From the NCBI GenBank assembly GCA_003482555.1, contig DMYQ01000067.1, forward strand, positions 1-5,823: DNA of 5,823 nt. Direction: 5' to 3'. The notes under the pieces are model-generated. The model was not told the origin of the DNA, searched no databases, and saw nothing but the letters and a program-made list of their open reading frames with translations. The stretch comes from Janthinobacterium sp. Its GTDB lineage: Bacteria; Pseudomonadota; Gammaproteobacteria; Burkholderiales; Burkholderiaceae_D. Both the position numbers and the translations under genes were made by a program. Shown piece after piece: positions 5,341-5,823 of this stretch (position 1 is its first letter; every line of letters begins with the position of its first letter).

Positions 5341-5823
5341 ATGGATACCCCGTCGACGCGGCAACAAAACGCAGGACTGACGGCGGCGCAAGCCGCTGCA
5401 AGGCTGCGCTGCGACGGCCCGAATGAGCTTTCCACTTCCCGTCCATCAAGCGCCTGGCGCCTGCTGCTGGACGTGGTTTCAGAGCCGATGTTCCTGCTGC
5501 TCGTCGTCTGCGGCATCATTTATCTCGTACTCGGCGACAGCAAAGAAGCGCTCATGCTCCTGGGTTTCGTGTGCATCGTCATCGGCATTACTTTTTTCCA
5601 ACAACAACGTACCGAACGCTCGCTGCACGCGCTACGAGAGCTGTCCTGTCCGCGCGCCTTGATCGTCCGGGACGGCAGGCAGGAACGCGTCGCCGGCAGG
5701 GAGCTGGTGGTCGGCGACCTGGTTCTGCTGGCCGAGGGCGATCGCGTTCCCGCCGATATCGACTTGCTCAAGGCATCGAATTTGAGCGTGGATGTATCCA
5801 TGCTCACAGGGGAGTCCGTGCCG
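5341..5823 (+). CDS. Cation-translocating P-type ATPase, N-terminal part (runs off the window)
   Basis: The first 161 codons of a P-type ATPase, open to the window edge. These pumps move cations across the membrane through an aspartyl-phosphate intermediate. Visible features: an N-terminal cation-ATPase domain, GLTAAQAAARLRCDGPNEL (12-30); two membrane helices at about 49-64 and 69-86; and the start of the actuator domain, with VVGDLVLLAEGDRVPADIDL (123-142) and the TGES dephosphorylation loop (156-159). The absence of an N-terminal CxxC metal-binding domain and the domain order suggest the type II/III cation ATPase group rather than a CPx copper pump. The phosphorylation site and ion-binding helices lie beyond the window, so the ion is unknown. 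The ATG follows the CDF stop by one base with no clear Shine-Dalgarno, which suggests translational coupling. Confidence 0.9.
   Translation, partial: MDTPSTRQQNAGLTAAQAAARLRCDGPNELSTSRPSSAWRLLLDVVSEPMFLLLVVCGIIYLVLGDSKEALMLLGFVCIVIGITFFQQQRTERSLHALRELSCPRALIVRDGRQERVAGRELVVGDLVLLAEGDRVPADIDLLKASNLSVDVSMLTGESVP

Noticed and set aside
4871..5449. A 192-codon minus-strand frame across the CDF and ATPase genes.
   Set aside because: It is Ser/Arg-rich antisense of two recognisable membrane proteins, with no domain of its own.
1..5823. CRISPR arrays, tRNA or rRNA genes, insertion-sequence ends, toxin-antitoxin or defence genes.
   Set aside because: No regularly spaced repeats, cloverleaf structures, transposase motifs or defence-system domains were seen on either strand. 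The window does not appear to hold a new biological system.

Overview
The window looks like a chromosomal segment from a high-GC Gram-negative bacterium. The closest fit is a betaproteobacterium of the Burkholderiales, possibly Oxalobacteraceae such as Janthinobacterium, Massilia or Duganella. This placement is an inference from the GC-rich codon use and the general look of the proteins; no rRNA or other strong taxonomic marker is present. Hand counts on sample 60-base lines give about 75-78% GC in the endonuclease/exonuclease/phosphatase gene. The acetyltransferase gene (3854-4387) gives about 50-58%, and the gap after it (4388-4541) about 37-40%.

Layout. (1) 9-656, minus: a DsbA-family (FrnE-like) thiol oxidoreductase. 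(2) 657-850: a divergent intergenic region with an imperfect hairpin-forming repeat. (3) 851-1492, plus: a pyridoxamine 5'-phosphate oxidase-family flavoprotein, converging on (4) plsY (1503-2171, minus). A likely intrinsic terminator for plsY lies inside the end of gene 3. (5) ybaK (2251-2742, minus), upstream of plsY and probably co-transcribed with it. (6) 2781-3758, plus: an endonuclease/exonuclease/phosphatase-family protein, divergent from ybaK with only 38 bases between them. (7) 3759-3853: a strong GC hairpin between convergent genes. (8) 3854-4387, minus: a GNAT acetyltransferase with its own recognisable promoter in an AT-rich gap. (9) 4542-5339, plus: the C-terminal two thirds of a cation diffusion facilitator (CDF) metal transporter whose N-terminus is missing or decayed. 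(10) From 5341 to the window end, plus: the N-terminal part of a cation-translocating P-type ATPase, starting one base after the CDF stop codon.

How they fit together. The first six genes are ordinary housekeeping or accessory functions: thiol redox, a flavoprotein, phospholipid acyl transfer, tRNA proofreading and a phosphodiesterase-fold enzyme. The last two form a tightly coupled pair that would move metal or other cations across the inner membrane. The GNAT gene and the AT-rich gap look like a small insertion of foreign composition. They abut the damaged front of the CDF gene, so one event may have brought in the acetyltransferase and removed the transporter's first membrane helices. I found no CRISPR array, tRNA, rRNA, insertion sequence or convincing new defence or mobile system. 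No gene-free stretch exceeds 300 bases; the longest is 194 bases.
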